64,000 nucleotides of DNA, taken from Geminicoccus harenae. Lineage in GTDB: Bacteria > Pseudomonadota > Alphaproteobacteria > Geminicoccales > Geminicoccaceae. The position numbers and the translations under genes are program-made. The notes under the pieces are model-generated. The model saw nothing but the letters and a program-made list of their open reading frames with translations, was not told where the DNA came from and ran no database searches. The stretch lies in NCBI RefSeq assembly GCF_019800005.1, contig NZ_JABGCL010000020.1, forward strand, positions 1 to 64,000, given 5' to 3'. Below are positions 61,712 to 64,000 of this stretch, one piece after another. Within the stretch, counting starts at the first letter, position 1; each line of letters starts with the position of its first letter.

Positions 61712-62698
61712 ATGATGATGATCCGTCGTGGCGCGTTGGCCGTTCTGGCCACCACCATGCTGACGCTTGGAACGCTGGGCGCAGCCGAGGCTGCCTATCC
61801 CGAGCGGCCGATCACGATGATCGTGCCATGGGGTGCCGGCGGCGGCACCGATGCGACGGCCCGTATCGTGGCCTCCGAGCTCGAGAAGGAACTGGGCGTT
61901 CCGGTCAACGTCGTGAACCGCACCGGCGGCAGCGGCGTGGTCGGGCACAGCGCCATCGCGACCGCGCAGCCGGACGGCTACACGATCGGGATCATCACTT
62001 CCGAGATCGGCATCATGCACTGGCAGGGCCTGACCGAGCTGAGCGGCGAGGATTACACGCCGCTGGCCCTGATGAACGACGACCCGCCGGCGCTCAACGT
62101 CCCGGCCGATGCCAAGTGGAACACGGTCGGCGAGCTGCTGGAGGACATCAGGAACTCCGAGCCCGGCACGTTCAAGGCGAGCGGCACGGGCCAGGGCGGC
62201 ATCTGGCACGTGGGCCTGGGCGGCCTGCTGAAGGCAGCCGGCATCCCCGCCGACAAGGTCCAGTGGATCCCCAGCCAGGGTGCCGCGGCCGGCCTGCAGG
62301 ACATGCTCTCGGGCGGTGTCGACTTCGCACCCTGCTCGATCCCCGAGGCCAAGGCGCTGATCGACGCCGGCCGGGTGAAGAGCCTGGCGGTCATGGCGGA
62401 CGAGCGCAACCCGGCCTTCCCGGATGTCCCGACCGTCAAGGAAGCGGAAGGCATCGACTTCAGCGTCGGCTCCTGGCGCGGCTTCGCCGGTCCGTTGAAC
62501 ATGGACCAGGAGGCGGTCGACAAGCTGGTGCCCGCCATGAAGAAGATCTACGATTCCGCCGCCTACCAGGATTTCATGAGCGGCCGGGGCTTCGGTACGG
62601 TCTACCTGCCGCCAGAAGAGTTCAAGGCGTTCATGGCCGAGCGTGACGAGATGTTCGGCGGCATCATGAAGGACATCGGCCTCGCCAAGGCCGAGTAA
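61712..62698 (+). CDS. tctC: TctC/Bug-family tripartite carboxylate binding protein
   Basis: 328 residues with signal peptide (ends near AEAA), mature start YPERPITMIVPWGAGGGTD, and NRTGGSGVVGHSAI, the conserved Bug-family ligand loops. It delivers a carboxylate to the adjacent TctAB permease. The ligand is unknown. Confidence 0.92.
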   Translation: MMMIRRGALAVLATTMLTLGTLGAAEAAYPERPITMIVPWGAGGGTDATARIVASELEKELGVPVNVVNRTGGSGVVGHSAIATAQPDGYTIGIITSEIGIMHWQGLTELSGEDYTPLALMNDDPPALNVPADAKWNTVGELLEDIRNSEPGTFKASGTGQGGIWHVGLGGLLKAAGIPADKVQWIPSQGAAAGLQDMLSGGVDFAPCSIPEAKALIDAGRVKSLAVMADERNPAFPDVPTVKEAEGIDFSVGSWRGFAGPLNMDQEAVDKLVPAMKKIYDSAAYQDFMSGRGFGTVYLPPEEFKAFMAERDEMFGGIMKDIGLAKAE

Positions 62699-62713
62699 AG
62701 GGCAGCTTTCTAC

Positions 62714-63184
62714 ATGCGCGTTGCCGACTGGGTGTTCGGCCTCATCCTCCTGATCGGAGCGGGGCTGATCTTTCAGCAGGCGGCGGGATTTGCCGACATG
62801 CCGGGCCAGGACTATGGCCCGGCATTTGTCCCGTCGCTGATCGCCACCGGGTTCACGATCTGTGGCCTGGTCCTCATTTTCACCGGCATCCGGGCGCGGG
62901 CACCTGCGTTCGGGCTCGATCCGGCGGCGCGCGCGCCCGGCAGGATCTTCGACGCGCTCCTGACCCTCGGCAGCGTCGTGTTCCTGATGCTGGTCTGGGA
63001 CGTGCTGGGTTTCCTGATCTCCTCCACCATCGTCCTGACCGTACTGTCCGCCCGCTACTGGGGTGGCAAGATCCCGCAGGCCCTCCTGGTCGGCGTCATC
63101 GGCTCGGTGGTGATCGACTGGCTGTTCCGGAAGCTGCTCCTGGTCCCCCTGCCGCTGGGGCCGCTGTCCAGGTGGATGTGGTAG
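62714..63184 (+). CDS. tctB: TctB, small tripartite-transporter membrane subunit
   Basis: 156 residues with four membrane helices (IFNI-type spacing) and the C-terminal LLLVPLPLGPLS. It lies between tctC and tctA and overlaps neither. Confidence 0.88.
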   Translation: MRVADWVFGLILLIGAGLIFQQAAGFADMPGQDYGPAFVPSLIATGFTICGLVLIFTGIRARAPAFGLDPAARAPGRIFDALLTLGSVVFLMLVWDVLGFLISSTIVLTVLSARYWGGKIPQALLVGVIGSVVIDWLFRKLLLVPLPLGPLSRWMW

Positions 63185-63187
63185 GCC

Positions 63188-64000
63188 ATGGACCCGATCC
63201 TTCAGGCATTCTGGATCGTCATCGATCCCTATAACCTCACCGTGATGACCCTGGCCGGTCTGTTCGGGATGTTCGTGGGCGCCATGCCCGGGCTCACTGC
63301 CACCATGGCCACCGCGCTGCTGATCCCGGTCACCTTCTTCATGCCGCCCGTCCCTGCGGTGGCCGCGATCGTGACCGCGACCGCCATGGCGATCTTCGCC
63401 GGCGACATCCCGGGTGCCTTGATCCGCATTCCCGGCACCCCCTCCTCGGCAGCCTATGTCGCGGACAGCTACAAGCTGACCCAGAAGGGGCAGGCCGAAC
63501 TGGTGCTCGGCTGCTGCCTGGTGTTCTCCGCGATCGGCGGCATCTTCGGCAGCCTGGCCCTGGCGTTCGCCGCCCCGGCGCTCGCCGAGATCTCGCTCAG
63601 GTTCTCGTCCTTCGAGTTCTTCTGGATCGCGATCTTCGGCCTGACCTGCGCGATCTTCATCAGCACCGGCCACCCGATCAAGGGTCTGGTCTCGGTCCTG
63701 CTCGGCCTGTTCATCGCGACGGTCGGGATCGACCCCACGGCCGGGCAGCCGCGCTTTACCATGGGCTCGGTCGAGCTCCTGGGCGGCATCGACTTCATCC
63801 CGGTCATGATCGGCATGTTCGCCATCTCCGAGCTGCTGCGCTGGGTGCTGGGCACACGCAAGGTGGAGAGCCTGCAGACCAAGCAGCTGGGCTCGGTGTT
63901 CCGGGGCCAGTGGGCACTGTTCCTGAAGTACAAGTGGAACACGTTACGCAGCTCCGTCCTCGGCGTGATGATCGGCTTCCTGCCGGGTGCAGGCTCGGAC
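63188..64000 (+). CDS. tctA: TctA, large tripartite-transporter permease (partial, 3' end beyond the window)
   Basis: 271 codons before the window ends. The hallmark FVGAMPGLTATMATALLIPVTF is at about residue 30-51; several membrane helices follow, including ISTGHPIKGLVSVLLG and IGFLPGAGSD at the edge. It starts 4 bp after tctB. It forms the main channel of the TctABC symporter. Confidence 0.92.
   Translation, partial: MDPILQAFWIVIDPYNLTVMTLAGLFGMFVGAMPGLTATMATALLIPVTFFMPPVPAVAAIVTATAMAIFAGDIPGALIRIPGTPSSAAYVADSYKLTQKGQAELVLGCCLVFSAIGGIFGSLALAFAAPALAEISLRFSSFEFFWIAIFGLTCAIFISTGHPIKGLVSVLLGLFIATVGIDPTAGQPRFTMGSVELLGGIDFIPVMIGMFAISELLRWVLGTRKVESLQTKQLGSVFRGQWALFLKYKWNTLRSSVLGVMIGFLPGAGSD

Noticed and set aside
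1..64000. CRISPR array, rRNA operon or replication origin
   Set aside because: No regularly spaced repeats, no rRNA signatures and no origin-like iteron cluster seen.

Overview
The window is GC-rich and gene-dense, with many ATGA/GTGA stop-start overlaps. Gene content points to a free-living denitrifying alphaproteobacterium: a Tat-exported clade I NosZ in a nosRZDFYLX operon, pseudoazurin, two NnrS proteins, an NnrR/Dnr-type regulator, TctABC-type transport and a PrkA-YeaH-SpoVR module. A relative of Rhodospirillales or Geminicoccales is likely, but no rRNA is present to settle it.

Layout. (1) 1-2.5 kb is a mobile-element boundary: the tail of an IS5-like transposase, a tyrosine integrase whose 3' end is overwritten by that IS, and a 3' fragment of tRNA-Pro(GGG) that marks an att site. 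(2) 2.5-8.4 kb holds one giant gene combining a transglutaminase-like domain, DUF4011, an SF1 helicase, a PD-(D/E)XK nuclease and DUF3320. It is a strong single-gene anti-phage candidate. (3) 8.7-26.6 kb is a nitrogen-oxide island: hemN-nnrS, a DUF1858 redox protein, a Crp/Fnr regulator, a DUF59 Fe-S factor, an unknown multi-pass membrane protein, pseudoazurin, a second nnrS, cytochrome c, a ferritin-like protein and nosRZDFYLX. Palindromes of the form TTGYK-N4-CGCAA sit before hemN/DUF1858, pseudoazurin and nosR/ferritin, so one regulator probably controls the block.

(4) 26.6-38.6 kb is metabolic: a Cys/Met-metabolism PLP enzyme, a YciE-like ferritin, a phosphoesterase, a secreted CAP-RTX protein, an RpiR-regulated operon (isochorismatase-like hydrolase, glutamine-synthetase-like ligase, N-formylglutamate amidohydrolase, then an M20 deacylase), a flavin reductase, a Pcm methyltransferase and a GNAT protein. 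(5) 38.8-50.0 kb is a minus-strand surface-polysaccharide cluster with a Wzm/Wzt exporter, a sulfotransferase with a repeated coiled coil, three glycosyltransferases, a methyltransferase and a GT-C-like membrane enzyme. It includes AT-richer patches.

(6) 50.0-51.7 kb is debris: an IS3-type transposase relic and a tRNA-Ser(TGA) fragment next to an intact tRNA-Arg(CCT). (7) 51.7-58.9 kb carries a nuclease-like protein, an M48 lipoprotein protease and the spoVR-unknown-yeaH-prkA operon. (8) 59.4-64.0 kb carries an HpcH/HpaI aldolase, a LivH-like permease with an extra exported domain, and a TctCBA transporter whose tctA runs off the right edge.

No CRISPR array, rRNA gene or replication origin was seen. 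Start codons were chosen by Shine-Dalgarno match where several were possible.
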